NCBI RefSeq assembly: GCF_002150505.1
Contig: NZ_MSSV01000004.1
Coordinates: 248,001 to 312,000, forward strand
Origin: Algoriphagus ratkowskyi
Lineage (GTDB): Bacteria; Bacteroidota; Bacteroidia; Cytophagales; Cyclobacteriaceae
Direction of reading: 5' to 3'
Length of the DNA: 64,000 nucleotides
Part shown: piece by piece, positions 41,345 to 50,772 of the stretch
Numbering within the stretch: position 1 is the stretch's first letter
How the letters are laid out: the number at the start of each line of letters is the position of its first letter
Position numbers and translations under genes: made by a program
The notes under the pieces: generated by a model
Seen by the model: the letters and a program-made list of their open reading frames with translations, nothing else
Database searches by the model: none
Told to the model about the DNA's origin: nothing

Positions 41345-42274
41345 TTATTTCACTGTGAATGTCTTGGACCCGACTTCATAATTATCCACGTAGATCTTCA
41401 CTTGATGCTCACCAGACACATAATCCGAGCCTTTTTCGTAAAAGAAGGTTAACACCTGCTCTGTGTTGTCAAAAATCACATCTTGCTTTACGGTATAGAA
41501 TTGCTCCGCTCCCTGCATCATAAATGTGCCAGATCCTTTTGCTACATCAAAAATTGGTTGAGCATTTGGAGCTAAAACCTGCACATATATATTTCGTGGA
41601 CCTTTCTCGGCAACTTTATTGTCCGCAATGTTAAAGCTTACTTTAATACGTTCGATTTGACGATTCCTGAAGTCTTTCGTGGTTTCTACGCGTTCCTTCC
41701 CTTTAGAATTCACAGCTGATACTTCTATATTTTCAACTTTCAGCATAGAAGCAACAGTGACTTTCGCTTGGAGATCTTCCTTCTGAATATTCAGTTGAGC
41801 CACTTCTTCTTCTATTTCTGCTTGGGTGGTTTTCAGATCTTGATTTTCTGTAAAAAGCTGCTGGTTCATAGCCCGCAATTCAAGGATTTCCTGATCTTTT
41901 TCTACGATCATGCCATTGTAGCTTTTGATTTTTTCGTTCAATGCTACTATTTCCGAAGAACTTCTCTGCCTCGAGGTATTTCTTTCGGCTATTAATTGAT
42001 CACGAACCTCCTCTAAAGACTTCACATCACCACCAAGCTTTTCAATTTCTTGAATTCTCAGGTCGAGTTGGTAGGTTACAGAGTCTATTCTTTTGTTCAA
42101 ATCATTATTTTCTGTGGACAGAAGCAGGATTTCTTCAGACTTCTTGGTGCGATCTACGTAATCTGTGTAAAGTTTAATTCCACTGATTATCACTAACAGT
42201 ACCAAGACTATAATAATTATATTTTTACCTTGGTCTTTCTTTTCAGGCGTGTGTTTTTCAAATTCAGTATTCAT
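41345..42274 (-). CDS. Membrane-anchored coiled-coil protein
   Basis: The protein has 309 residues: a short charged N-terminus, one transmembrane helix (residues about 18-36, NIIIIVLVLLVIISGIKLY), then a long coiled coil from about 45 to 170 rich in Glu, Lys and Leu heptads (LNKRIDSVTYQLDLRIQEIEKLG, IEEEVAQLNIQKEDLQAKV). A C-terminal beta domain (about 180-309: RQIERIKVSFNIADNKVAEKGPRNIYVQVLAPN, GEHQVKIYVDNYEVGSKTFTVK) may bind peptidoglycan or protein. The function is unknown to me. It is divergent from the methyltransferase gene at 42292, with only 17 bases between starts. Confidence 0.82.
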   Translation of the reverse strand: MNTEFEKHTPEKKDQGKNIIIIVLVLLVIISGIKLYTDYVDRTKKSEEILLLSTENNDLNKRIDSVTYQLDLRIQEIEKLGGDVKSLEEVRDQLIAERNTSRQRSSSEIVALNEKIKSYNGMIVEKDQEILELRAMNQQLFTENQDLKTTQAEIEEEVAQLNIQKEDLQAKVTVASMLKVENIEVSAVNSKGKERVETTKDFRNRQIERIKVSFNIADNKVAEKGPRNIYVQVLAPNAQPIFDVAKGSGTFMMQGAEQFYTVKQDVIFDNTEQVLTFFYEKGSDYVSGEHQVKIYVDNYEVGSKTFTVK

Positions 42275-42291
42275 TCAATTATGGAGTTAAA

Positions 42292-42882
42292 ATGGCTTTT
42301 TTAGGCGAAAATTATTGGACTGAAAGGTATTCTAATGGCAAAACTGGATGGGATATAGGTTTTGCTTCTCCACCACTTGTGCAATATTTAGACCAAATTG
42401 CAAATAGAGATCTTGAAGGGTTAATTCCTGGCGCAGGCTCGGGTTATGAAGCAGGTTACGCTAAGCATTCTGGTTTGTGTAATTTCCATTTACTTGACTT
42501 TTCAGAAGAGCCATTGAATAGGTTCAAAGCCTCCAATCCAGATTTTCCGGCTGATAATATTCACCAGGAAGATTTTTTCCTCCATCAAGGAAAATATGAT
42601 CTGATTTTGGAGCAGACTTTCTTTTGCGCCCTTGATCCTATTCTTAGAGCTGATTATGCTAGTAAAATGCAATCGCTCTTAAAGCCAGGTGGTAAACTGG
42701 TGGGCGTTTGGTTTGATAGAGAGTTTGAATTCCAAGGCCCACCATTCGGTGGAGATGCTGAAGAATACAGGAGCTTGTTTGAAAAGTATTTTGTGATCAA
42801 AACATTTGCGCCCTGTTACAATTCGATTCCTGAGCGATTAGGGGCTGAAGTTTTTATGATTTTAGAGAATTCAAAAATCTAG
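42292..42882 (+). CDS. Thiopurine-methyltransferase-like SAM-dependent enzyme
   Basis: The 196 residues carry the TPMT-family pattern: the N-terminal YWTERYSNGKTGWDIGFASPPL, SAM-binding LIPGAGSGYEAGYAKH, DLILEQTFFCALDP and GKLVGVWFDREFEFQGPPFGGDAEEY. Bacterial relatives methylate sulfur, selenium or tellurium compounds. The substrate cannot be read from the sequence. Its last 12 bases overlap the end of the convergent methyltransferase gene. Confidence 0.9.
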   Translation: MAFLGENYWTERYSNGKTGWDIGFASPPLVQYLDQIANRDLEGLIPGAGSGYEAGYAKHSGLCNFHLLDFSEEPLNRFKASNPDFPADNIHQEDFFLHQGKYDLILEQTFFCALDPILRADYASKMQSLLKPGGKLVGVWFDREFEFQGPPFGGDAEEYRSLFEKYFVIKTFAPCYNSIPERLGAEVFMILENSKI

Positions 42883-43650
42883 TATGTATTCAGCTTTTTC
42901 CCCTGGGTAATCAAAGAACACAATTCCGCATTCGTAGAAATCTAAACTGAGCTTGACTTCGGATTTGTTTTTAATATCATCCCAAGCCTTTTCCATTTCT
43001 CTTGACCAATGAATGTCGCCTATCGCAATAATGGAGTTGGCGTGAGTTTTAGGTAGAAGTTGCTCAAAATAGGTTGTAGTTCCTTCATAAGTATGAGTCG
43101 CATCAATTAAAGCAAAATCTATTTTGTCTAATTTGGTGAGCATGGGAACAAGTGTCTGGCTGAGTTCTCCTACTATTAGATTGAGGTTTTCAAACCCCTC
43201 TAATGGTTTAGCGATCCGGGCGATTTCTTTTGATCCTTCGAAGGAATAAACTTTTCCTTTGGTTACTTTGGAAAGGTATCTGCTGCTGATCCCCATACAT
43301 GTGCCCAACTCTAGGACATTTTGCGAAGGTGTTAAAGAACAGAAAAACTGATAGAGTTGAGTGTATTTACGATTACTAGTGCTGAATTTGGTGATATCTG
43401 AAACTTTCCTTTTCGCAGTGTTCACGCTTTTTGATCCAGCGCCAAAATCTTCCACTTCAATCACTTCATCGGAAGAAAGTAGTACTTTTCTAAAAGTTTC
43501 TATTTCCAAATCTTCTTCATTTCTTGCCTTTATGTAGCTGAAAAGCTCTCGATAAGTTCGGAAGAGTGAAGGTGACTGAAGTGAATATTTATCCTCTTGC
43601 CTTAGCCAGTATCTTAGGTAGGAGAGAAGGGGAAAAACTTTGTTTAGCAA
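42871..43650 (-). CDS. Class I SAM-dependent methyltransferase
   Basis: The protein has 259 residues. The C-terminal two thirds form an O-methyltransferase-like Rossmann domain with NVLELGTCMGISSRYLS (motif I), VYSFEGSKEIARIAKPL, KIDFALIDATHTYEGTTTYFEQLLP and a DIHWSREMEKAWDDI segment. The first 90 residues are helical (YLRYWLRQEDKYSLQSPSLFRTY...). The substrate is unknown. It follows apaG after one base and forms an operon with it. Confidence 0.85.
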   Translation of the reverse strand: MLNKVFPLLSYLRYWLRQEDKYSLQSPSLFRTYRELFSYIKARNEEDLEIETFRKVLLSSDEVIEVEDFGAGSKSVNTAKRKVSDITKFSTSNRKYTQLYQFFCSLTPSQNVLELGTCMGISSRYLSKVTKGKVYSFEGSKEIARIAKPLEGFENLNLIVGELSQTLVPMLTKLDKIDFALIDATHTYEGTTTYFEQLLPKTHANSIIAIGDIHWSREMEKAWDDIKNKSEVKLSLDFYECGIVFFDYPGEKAEYILDF

Positions 43651-43651
43651 A

Positions 43652-44038
43652 TCAATTTTGGAAGTAGCTAGCTATCAATTGGAATTCCGGTATAACTACG
43701 TCGAATTTATTACCATCAAATAATTTCTCCATGTAATAAATACCTTTCATCTTTCCCAATCCAGATTTCAAATTGCACCCAGATACATAGCTATGAGATT
43801 CTCCTGGCTCCAAAATTGGTTGTTGGCCTACTACACCATCACCTTCTACAATTTTCCTTACCTCTGCGGCATCAGATATTTCCCACCTTCTCCGCAATAG
43901 CTGCACAGTTTGGTTGCTTTTGTTTTCAATAGTTACCTTGTAAGTAAATACGAAATGATGCTGATGTGGGCTGGAAAATTCAGATTGGTAGGTGACTTCT
44001 ACACTCACTTGAATCCCTGATGTTACTGCAATTACCAT
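43652..44038 (-). CDS. apaG: ApaG-domain protein
   Basis: The 128-residue protein is a single DUF525/ApaG domain: IQVSVEVTYQSEFSS, FTYKVTIENKSNQTVQLLRRRWEISDA, VVGQQPILEPGESHSYVSGCNL and GKMKGIYYMEKLFDGNKFDVVIPEF. The fold is fibronectin III-like. In enteric bacteria apaG mutants affect Co2+/Mg2+ sensitivity, but the biochemical role is uncertain. It is followed after one base by a methyltransferase gene and is divergent from ung. Confidence 0.95.
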   Translation of the reverse strand: MVIAVTSGIQVSVEVTYQSEFSSPHQHHFVFTYKVTIENKSNQTVQLLRRRWEISDAAEVRKIVEGDGVVGQQPILEPGESHSYVSGCNLKSGLGKMKGIYYMEKLFDGNKFDVVIPEFQLIASYFQN

Positions 44039-44100
44039 GTATTAAACATTTTAAAAGTCTGTAAATATACAATCTATAGTTTGAATATCAATAAATCTAT

Positions 44101-44763
44101 ATGGAAGTCAAAATAGAACCAAGCTGGAAAAGTGCTTTAAATCAATTGTTTAACCAGAAATGCTTTGAAGACCTAGTTGCCTTTGTCAAAAACGAGTATG
44201 CCACTACAATTGTTTACCCACCTGCCAAAGAGATTTTTAATGCATTCAATCACTGTCCTATAAATTCAGTGAAGGTTGTGATCCTCGGGCAAGATCCATA
44301 TCACGGTCCAGAGCAGGCTCATGGCTTATCATTTTCAGTGAAGCCAGGAGTTCCATTTCCGCCTAGTCTTGCAAATATTTTCAAAGAATTAGAAACTGAT
44401 CTGGGGAAGTCTAAGCCGCGGTCTGGTGATCTGACAGGCTGGGCTGACCAAGGAGTTTTCCTATTAAATGCTACTTTGACCGTACGAGCTCATGAGGCTG
44501 GTTCGCATCAGAAAAGAGGTTGGGAAGAATTTACTGATGAAGTAATCCGCATGATCAGTGAAAAACGTGAAAATGTGGTCTTTTTGCTATGGGGAGCTTA
44601 TGCCCAAAAAAAATCAATGCTGATTGATTCACATAAACATTTAGTCTTGATGGCACCTCATCCCAGCCCACTTTCTTCCTACCGTGGTTTTTTTGGTTGC
44701 AAACATTTTTCCAAGGCAAATGAATACTTAGAGGCTAATGGGGAGAAACCGATCGAATGGTGA
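44101..44763 (+). CDS. ung: Uracil-DNA glycosylase
   Basis: This family-1 glycosylase has 220 residues, a normal length. The water-activating Asp is in [21 protein letters not shown]; the uracil-binding and DNA-intercalating loop [20 protein letters not shown] contains the catalytic His. [18 protein letters not shown] contacts the base. It removes uracil from DNA after cytosine deamination. It is divergent from apaG and followed by a repeat-containing gap. Confidence 0.97.
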   Translation: MEVKIEPSWKSALNQLFNQKCFEDLVAFVKNEYATTIVYPPAKEIFNAFNHCPINSVKVVILGQDPYHGPEQAHGLSFSVKPGVPFPPSLANIFKELETDLGKSKPRSGDLTGWADQGVFLLNATLTVRAHEAGSHQKRGWEEFTDEVIRMISEKRENVVFLLWGAYAQKKSMLIDSHKHLVLMAPHPSPLSSYRGFFGCKHFSKANEYLEANGEKPIEW

Positions 44764-44775
44764 AAAAGCGTACTT

Positions 44776-44905
44776 AGTGATCAGTCGCAGAGATTAGTTT
44801 GCAGACGAGTGTGTAAAGAAGTCGAAGCTTTTGTGAGGAGTAAGTGGTAAAAAGTAAGAAGTGGGAATTTAGGAGGGACTGAGGAGTGGTCAGTGATCAG
44901 TCGCA
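44776..44905 (+). repeat. Direct repeats of AGTGATCAGTCGCA after ung
   Basis: The 14-base word AGTGATCAGTCGCA occurs at 44776-44789 and at 44892-44905, 116 bases apart. Between them lies a purine-rich stretch (GAGGAGTAAGTGGTAAAAAG). No coding frame is present in 44764-45005. This resembles other non-coding debris in the window (near 9400 and 29150). Confidence 0.5.
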
Positions 44906-45005
44906 ATTCCTTACACTTTATTTCTTGTCGCAAGAGCAACTCCAATAATATGTTTCTTCCAAATAAATTTCATCTCTAAGCAAAACTTCTTGGGGTTTCT
45001 AAGAG

Positions 45006-45041
45006 AAAAAAAGCCCTGAAATTAAATCTCAGGGCTTTTTC
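45006..45041 (-). terminator. Intrinsic terminator after lepB
   Basis: On the minus strand AAAAAGCCCTGAGA-tttaat-TTCAGGGCTTTTTTTC begins two bases after the lepB stop codon, with a T run. Confidence 0.92.
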
Positions 45042-45042
45042 C

Positions 45043-46116
45043 TTAATCAATTCCGTTAAATATTCTGCTCCAGCGAATCTTGCTGAACATAGATTCATGC
45101 TTATCCAGTGAAAGCCACAGAAACCAAGCTTTACCTACAATATGGTCTTCAGGGACAAAGCCCCAATAGCGAGAATCCAAAGAATCGTGTCGATTGTCAC
45201 CCATCATAAAGTAATAATTCTGTTGAAATGTATAGTTATCTACTTTTTGACCATCAATAAATAACTGTCCATCTTTTACTTCAACGTTCTCAAGACCTTC
45301 ATATTTCTCAATGGTAAAGCTGTATTTCATTACATTTTCACTAGTCATTTCGATTGTCAAGCCTTCCGCGGGAATTTGAAGTGGTCCGTAGTTATCTCTA
45401 TTCCAACTTTTTGACATTCCAGCTGGAAAAATATCTAGATTTCCAACGCTTTTTTCAATTCGCTTCGTGACAGAAGTGACTACTGAAGTTGATTCTAATC
45501 TCTTGATTACTTCATCAGTAGCGAACACCATGTAGCCTGAGCCATCACTAAATGACACATAACTGTCTACATTAACATCGTAATCTTTAAAGAAATCTGC
45601 AGTAAGCGGGCGATTTGAAATCACGTCGTATGAATACTGCATTCCTTCTGGCTTATCAGCAAGTTCATTATTAATATAGGCGTCACCTTCTCGCACTTCT
45701 ATCACATCTCCAGCTATTCCTATTGCTCGCTTAATATAATTTGTCTTCAGATCCGTTGGATATTGGAATTCAACTGGATAATTAAATACGACCACATCAT
45801 TGTTTTTGACATCTGAAAAGCCCGGTAATCTGAAATATGGGATTTCAATAGCGTCGGAATAGGAAGGGATATCTGTTCCCCAAACTTTTTGATGCGTGAG
45901 AGGAACCTGCAAAGGTGTAATTGGGAAACGTGTCCCATAGTGCATCTTACTAACGAAAAGGAAATCCCCCACCAAAAGTGACTTTTCCATAGACGCTGTG
46001 GGGATGGTGAATGGTTCAAGAAGTAACCAACGGATCAAACTCGCTGCTACTACTGCAAAAATCAAGGCATCGCCCCATTCGCGGGCTGCTGATTTTTTTG
46101 TTGTTGACTTACTCAT
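45043..46116 (-). CDS. lepB: Signal peptidase I
   Basis: The 357-residue membrane protease has one N-terminal helix (EWGDALIFAVVAASLIRWLLL), catalytic Ser42 in PTASMEKSLLVGDFLFV and catalytic Lys129 in NYIKRAIGIAGDVIEV. The C-terminal box MMGDNRHDSLDSRYWGFV completes the S26 signature. A long insertion between these blocks (about 140-290) is typical of Bacteroidota enzymes. It cleaves signal peptides from exported proteins in the periplasm. It is the last gene of the parA-parB-DUF5683-dapB-lepB cluster, 15 bases after dapB. Confidence 0.96.
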   Translation of the reverse strand: MSKSTTKKSAAREWGDALIFAVVAASLIRWLLLEPFTIPTASMEKSLLVGDFLFVSKMHYGTRFPITPLQVPLTHQKVWGTDIPSYSDAIEIPYFRLPGFSDVKNNDVVVFNYPVEFQYPTDLKTNYIKRAIGIAGDVIEVREGDAYINNELADKPEGMQYSYDVISNRPLTADFFKDYDVNVDSYVSFSDGSGYMVFATDEVIKRLESTSVVTSVTKRIEKSVGNLDIFPAGMSKSWNRDNYGPLQIPAEGLTIEMTSENVMKYSFTIEKYEGLENVEVKDGQLFIDGQKVDNYTFQQNYYFMMGDNRHDSLDSRYWGFVPEDHIVGKAWFLWLSLDKHESMFSKIRWSRIFNGID

Positions 46117-46131
46117 GATTGGTTTTTAAGT

Positions 46132-46854
46132 TCAGAAAGATAGAAAATCATCCATAGAAAGCACGCCCTTCTTGCCTTGAATCCACTCCGCTACCAAAAT
46201 TGCGCCAAGGGCGAAGCCCTGTCTGCTATGTGCGGTGTGTGTGATTTCAATGTCGTCTATTTCAGACGAATAGCGTATTATATGCGTTCCTGGAGCCGGA
46301 TCTATACGTTTGGAAGTAATAGGAAGTGAATGTTCGATTTCGTTCGCTTCCTCGGACAGATTCCAGTTGCTCAACCCGGTTATGTTTTTGATGATGCCTT
46401 CGGCCAAAGTAATTGCTGTTCCAGAAGGGGCGTCTTTTTTGGCGGTATGATGAATCTCTTCTACCGAGCTTTTATAACCAGTAGTTTCATTCATCTGCTT
46501 AGCTAGAAATTCATTGACTTTAAAAAAGATATTTACACCAATACTATAGTTGGATGCATAGAAAAATGCACCGTTATTCATAAGTGTTAGCTGCTCGATC
46601 TCTGGCTTTTGATTAAGCCACCCAGTTGTGCCAGAGAGGATAGGGATTCCACGCTCAATAGCCCACTTGATATTTTCTACTGCAGCTTCAGGTTGACTGA
46701 ATTCAATAGCCACATCAATAGTAGCAGGGTCCAGTACATCCAAATCCTTACGATTTTCTATATTGATTTTACCAGCAATGCTATGACCACGGCTTTCAGA
46801 CAACTGACCGATCAGTTGTCCCATTTTCCCATAGCCTAGAAGTAATATATTCAT
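46132..46854 (-). CDS. dapB: 4-hydroxy-tetrahydrodipicolinate reductase
   Basis: The 240 residues contain the nucleotide-binding GYGKMGQLIGQL, SGTTGWLNQ, the active-site EIHHTAKKDAPSGTAITLAEGI and the C-terminal IEITHTAHSRQGFALGAI. The enzyme reduces 4-hydroxy-tetrahydrodipicolinate with NAD(P)H in the lysine/diaminopimelate pathway. It begins two bases after the DUF5683 gene stop, as part of the par-lep cluster. Confidence 0.97.
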   Translation of the reverse strand: MNILLLGYGKMGQLIGQLSESRGHSIAGKINIENRKDLDVLDPATIDVAIEFSQPEAAVENIKWAIERGIPILSGTTGWLNQKPEIEQLTLMNNGAFFYASNYSIGVNIFFKVNEFLAKQMNETTGYKSSVEEIHHTAKKDAPSGTAITLAEGIIKNITGLSNWNLSEEANEIEHSLPITSKRIDPAPGTHIIRYSSEIDDIEITHTAHSRQGFALGAILVAEWIQGKKGVLSMDDFLSF

Positions 46855-46856
46855 AT

Positions 46857-47471
46857 TTAAAAATTGAGTTTTAATGAGAGTCCAACTGATTTGTTGTTTG
46901 AAGAGAAACTTTCATAATGAGGTTCTATTTTCAATGCAATATCATCTGATACATCAAAGCCTGAAAGATGTGCATCCACGTTTGCATCGATTAGATTCAA
47001 AGCATAGATCCCGACTAAAACGAGATAGGTAAGATCTCGGCTTTTTCGCCAATAATTCACATTTCGGACTAATCCATCCCGGTTCAAACTTGGGAAATCA
47101 TTTGGCAGTTCATCGTCGAAATCAGCTAAAGCTTGTTTGAAAATTTGGTAGCGGCGATTGTTAAAATTAATAAAGTAAACGTCTGTGATCAAACCACCAT
47201 ATATCAATGGAACCTTCCATGATTTACCATTATAAATCTGTCCTGCACCTGGCAAAATAGCTGAAAGGATGGTGGCTTTTTTCGGGTTCTTAGGAAGTAA
47301 GGAATAATCAGGTTTTGATTTTGGAATCTTAGGTTTCTCTACTGGAGGTGGGGGAGGTTTCGATTCTTGAGCAAATGACACACTACTCATGTTCAAATAT
47401 AAAAGTAAAAGACCCACAAGAATCAGTGGGGCTTTACGGTAGCATGTGTTATGAGAATGGAGCCGCATCAC
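46857..47471 (-). CDS. DUF5683 membrane protein
   Basis: The 204-residue protein has a signal or anchor segment (LILVGLLLLYLNMSSVSFA), a proline-rich linker (SKPPPPPVEKPKIPKSKPDYS) and the DUF5683 core PKKATILSAILPGAGQIYNGKSWKVPLIYGG. Two further hydrophobic stretches are seen near residues 85-100 and 148-165. The function of the family is unknown. It lies between parB (two bases away) and dapB (two bases away), a conserved position in Bacteroidota. Confidence 0.9.
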   Translation of the reverse strand: MMRLHSHNTCYRKAPLILVGLLLLYLNMSSVSFAQESKPPPPPVEKPKIPKSKPDYSLLPKNPKKATILSAILPGAGQIYNGKSWKVPLIYGGLITDVYFINFNNRRYQIFKQALADFDDELPNDFPSLNRDGLVRNVNYWRKSRDLTYLVLVGIYALNLIDANVDAHLSGFDVSDDIALKIEPHYESFSSNNKSVGLSLKLNF

Positions 47472-47473
47472 GG

Positions 47474-48385
47474 TTAGATGATTTCCAGAATTTCTAGAAT
47501 CCGATTAAGATCAGATGTGGAGTTAAATGGGATTTTAATTTCTCCTTTATTCTTGGGGTTTGACTTTAAAGCTACCTTGGTCCCAAAATGAGAGGCTAAT
47601 TTCTGTTGAAGTTTATTGATCTCATATTTCTTTACTGGATCAAGTTGATCTTTAATTGGCTTCTCTGGCTGGCCTTCACTCAAGGCTTTTACCAGGGCTT
47701 CCACTTTTCTTACGCTTAATTCTTCCTCTACTGCTTTTTTGAAAATAGCCAGTTGTACATCTACATCTTCTACATTTATCAATGCCCGAGCATGTCCCAT
47801 TGAGAGCTGTTGATCACGGATAGCACCTTGTATTGTAGGAGGGAGCTTGAGTAGTCGCAAGTAATTGTTTACAGTAGTTCTGTTTTTCCCAACGCGATCC
47901 CCTAATTCTTCTTGTTTTAAATCACATTCTGCCAGCAATCGCTGATAAGAGTGAGCAATTTCCAGGGCATTCAGATTTTCACGTTGAATGTTTTCAATCA
48001 GCGCCATCTCCAGCATTTGCTGGTCATTAGCAGTACGGACGTAGGCAGGGATTTCTGTTAATCCAGCGATTTTTGACGCTTGAAACCTTCGCTCACCCGA
48101 GATTAATTGATATTCATTTGTGTCGAGCTTGCGCACAGTGATAGGCTGAATTATCCCTTGAACTCGGATGGATTCTGCCAATTCTGCCAGTGCGTCCTTG
48201 TCAAAATGAACTCTAGGCTGAAAGGGATTAACTTGAATTTGCTCAAGTGGAATTCCGAAAATCCCTGTTTTAACTACCTCAGGCAAAATATCCTCAGATT
48301 TGTGTTTGGCAGGGCTATCTTCTAGCAAGGCACCAAGACCTCTTCCTAAGACACTTTTTTTACGATTCGGTTTTTGGTCTGACAT
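47474..48385 (-). CDS. parB: Chromosome-partitioning protein ParB
   Basis: The 303-residue protein has the N-terminal GRGLGALLED motif, the ParB/Srx CTPase domain (IPLEQIQVNPFQPRVHFD, YQLISGERRFQASKIAGL), a helix-turn-helix (NLNALEIAHSYQRLL, GKNRTTVNNYLRLLKLP) and a C-terminal dimerisation segment. It binds parS, spreads and recruits SMC and ParA to segregate the origin. It begins two bases after the parA stop. No clear parS sequence was found in the window. Confidence 0.97.
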   Translation of the reverse strand: MSDQKPNRKKSVLGRGLGALLEDSPAKHKSEDILPEVVKTGIFGIPLEQIQVNPFQPRVHFDKDALAELAESIRVQGIIQPITVRKLDTNEYQLISGERRFQASKIAGLTEIPAYVRTANDQQMLEMALIENIQRENLNALEIAHSYQRLLAECDLKQEELGDRVGKNRTTVNNYLRLLKLPPTIQGAIRDQQLSMGHARALINVEDVDVQLAIFKKAVEEELSVRKVEALVKALSEGQPEKPIKDQLDPVKKYEINKLQQKLASHFGTKVALKSNPKNKGEIKIPFNSTSDLNRILEILEII

Positions 48386-48387
48386 AG

Positions 48388-49170
48388 TTATGTGGTCACT
48401 TTTTGAGGGTCATTTTTCTGAGCTATTTCACTTGCCAGGTTCATATAGGCAACTGCACCTTTTCCATCAGCATCGAAAGAAATAGCTGGTAGACCAAAGC
48501 TTGGTGCTTCACTTAGTCTCACATTTCGAGGAATGATCGTTTGAAAAACCATATTTTTGAAATGTAACCTAACTTCTTCTACCACCTGATTAGAAAGGCG
48601 AAGCCTCATATCATACATGGTAAGCAGAATGCCTTCGATTTCTAAATCAGGGTTTAGCCTGGTTTGTATGATTTTTATCGTATTCAATAATTTACCCAAG
48701 CCTTCTAAAGCAAAATACTCGCATTGTACAGGGATAATTACTGAATTGGCTGCAGTGAGAGCATTGATCGTAATCAATCCCAAGGAAGGCGAGCAATCAA
48801 TAATGATGAAATCATACATGTCTTTCAATTCATGAATGACCTCTTTCATCTTCTCTTCCCGATTGTCTAAATTAATCATCTCCACCTCCGCACCGACTAG
48901 ATCGATGTGAGATGGTACCAAATCCAAGAATTCAAGGTCGGTTTTATGAATGATCTCTTTGACATCCACTCCGTCCACCATGCATTCGTAAATGCTGGTG
49001 TTGATAGATTTGGGATCATGACCCAGCCCGGAGGTTGTATTGGCCTGCGGATCAGCGTCAATCACCAGGGTCTTATGTTCCAAGACAGCCAAACTAGCTG
49101 CCAAGTTCATCGCTGTAGTAGTTTTGCCTACTCCGCCTTTTTGATTGGCTATGGCAATGATTTTTCCCAT
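48388..49170 (-). CDS. parA: Chromosome-partitioning ATPase ParA (Soj)
   Basis: I start at the ATG at 49170 ([19 protein letters not shown]), 260 residues; a 10-residue upstream extension is not family-like. The deviant Walker A motif [24 protein letters not shown] and [12 protein letters not shown] are all present. ParA moves ParB-parS complexes over the nucleoid. It heads the cluster that continues with parB, DUF5683, dapB and lepB with gaps of 2-15 bases. Confidence 0.97.
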   Translation of the reverse strand: MGKIIAIANQKGGVGKTTTAMNLAASLAVLEHKTLVIDADPQANTTSGLGHDPKSINTSIYECMVDGVDVKEIIHKTDLEFLDLVPSHIDLVGAEVEMINLDNREEKMKEVIHELKDMYDFIIIDCSPSLGLITINALTAANSVIIPVQCEYFALEGLGKLLNTIKIIQTRLNPDLEIEGILLTMYDMRLRLSNQVVEEVRLHFKNMVFQTIIPRNVRLSEAPSFGLPAISFDADGKGAVAYMNLASEIAQKNDPQKVTT

Positions 49171-49517
49171 GGTGTTAATAGAAGAGTAATTTAACCTCAA
49201 TATTAAGCAAAATGAATTCTTTTATGGCTGATCTTCTTGCTTTTTTTAGCTTGCGCAAAAGCTGACATAAATAGGGTTTTGGTGAATGAATATTCAAGAA
49301 CTGTGAGTTAATCTACTGATAAATAGCATTTTGGTTTAGCTTGTTTTCAAATAGTCAGCTAATTAGCCTTGCGATTATTCTAAGTGAATGAATTGTTAAT
49401 ATTGATAAAGGCAAACGTGCGTTTTTGAGGTAAATTGCAGTTTGCAATAAAAGAACCACTAGAACACACGTGGTTAATGAGACATTTTATTTAAGCTATG
49501 CTTGTAGACATTTTATT
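49171..49517. other. Divergent control region between parA and a methyltransferase gene
   Basis: The 347-base gap should hold promoters for both genes. I see no strong -7 element. A CACGTG hexamer at 49467-49472 has poor flanking symmetry and is not a convincing parS. Confidence 0.4.
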
Positions 49518-50096
49518 ATGGAATTAAAGGGTCTGACAGATGAGGAGTTTGATTCTCTCTATCCTATCAAAATGAAAAAGCTCTCGGGTACGCATTGGAC
49601 CCCAGTAGATGTAGCGAGAAAAGCTATACAGTTTTTAGATACGGATGGAGTTGAAGCAGTATTAGATCTAGGTTCTGGAGCTGGGAAATTTTGTCTAATT
49701 GCCGGCTCAATTTCTAAGTCAAAAATCACAGGCGTGGAACAACGAGAGAATCTCGTACAGCTATCAAGGAAACTAGCCGCAAATCACCAACTTCAAAATG
49801 TGAATTTCATTCATGATGATCTTCAAAATCTAGACTTTGGGTGCTATGATGCCTTTTATTTCTTTAATGCATTTGAGGAAAATATAAATCTCACAGATAA
49901 GCTGGATAAAGACACGAGCATTAATTTAGAGCTCTATCATACTTATATCAAATTGATCCGAGAGAAATTTGAAAGTTTGCCAGCTGGCACCAGGATCGTA
50001 ACCTACTGTGGGGACGCAAGAGAAATACCTGACTGTTACCGATTGGTAAAGTCAGGTAATAAGGGAAAGTTGAGATATTGGGAGAAGGAAGTCTAA
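49518..50096 (+). CDS. SAM-dependent methyltransferase
   Basis: I use the ATG at 49518 (MELKGLTDEEFDSLYP), 192 residues; a GTG 48 bases earlier is possible. The protein has a SAM-binding VEAVLDLGSGAGKFCLIAG motif and DAFYFFNAFEENINL. KLSGTHWTPVDVARKAIQFL precedes it and resembles small-molecule or rRNA-type methyltransferases. The substrate is unknown. It is divergent from parA and followed by a long gene-free stretch. Confidence 0.82.
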   Translation: MELKGLTDEEFDSLYPIKMKKLSGTHWTPVDVARKAIQFLDTDGVEAVLDLGSGAGKFCLIAGSISKSKITGVEQRENLVQLSRKLAANHQLQNVNFIHDDLQNLDFGCYDAFYFFNAFEENINLTDKLDKDTSINLELYHTYIKLIREKFESLPAGTRIVTYCGDAREIPDCYRLVKSGNKGKLRYWEKEV

Positions 50097-50772
50097 CTCG
50101 TTAAATTTTTTTTAAGGAAGCGCCTTTCGCTCTTGCTGCATAGACTGTATGCCTAAAATTAAAGGATAGGAAATCATCGCACTAATGACGCTTAATGTTC
50201 TTCTAACTTTGTTTTAATAGAATCAGCGTTAAAATAAAGTTATATCTCCATTTTGCTATACTCGCGAATTTTCGTGGTCAACAGATTTGGACCCTCCTTT
50301 GAGTCGTCAAGAACCATGATTGCACGTTTTATATTTTTGATTTTTCCATGGTTCCTGAATCCAATACTAGAGAGTTTGTACATGCTTCAGTAGTGCTTTG
50401 CTCATAAACTACGGAGTTTTTTCAGATCCTGCAATTACAGATGAACTGCTAGACTCTGTTTCTCCTGATAACTTTTCAGCTAAAACTGATTCTGAAATTC
50501 GCGGAATTTTGATTTAAAAAAGGATGCTGCTATTTATGAAACGTGTTTCAGTAGGCGCACTATTTGAGATTTTTGTCCTTAGCAGTATATTTGGACCTGC
50601 ATCCCAGATTGGAAGTTCAGTTTCATGATTTTTTTAGGATTCTCTACCTTCTTCAAATGGATATTAGTTGACATTTTGTATGAGAACAATAGCTTACTCG
50701 TCTACAGAGAATAGTGTTTTCGACAATAAACTCTAGCTACCAGATCTTTAGGCTTCAACTCATTGAGTGTGA
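50097..50772. other. 676-base gene-free region, perhaps decayed sequence
   Basis: All six frames are interrupted by stops at short intervals. GAACCATG (near 50312) and CATGGTTC (near 50347) form an inverted repeat. On the minus strand a run of about 30 codons reads IKRAIMVLDDSKEGPNLLTT, but I recognise no family. It could be a degraded mobile element or pseudogene; nothing supports a definite call. Confidence 0.4.

Noticed and set aside
49461-49480. CACGTG hexamer near parA as a parS site
   Set aside because: The bases next to the hexamer are not symmetrical and do not fit the 16-base parS consensus; it also lies just before another gene.
50210-50400. Transposase pseudogene in the gene-free stretch
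   Set aside because: A short open run looks protein-like, but I could not match it to any transposase motif such as DDE, so I left it as unassigned.
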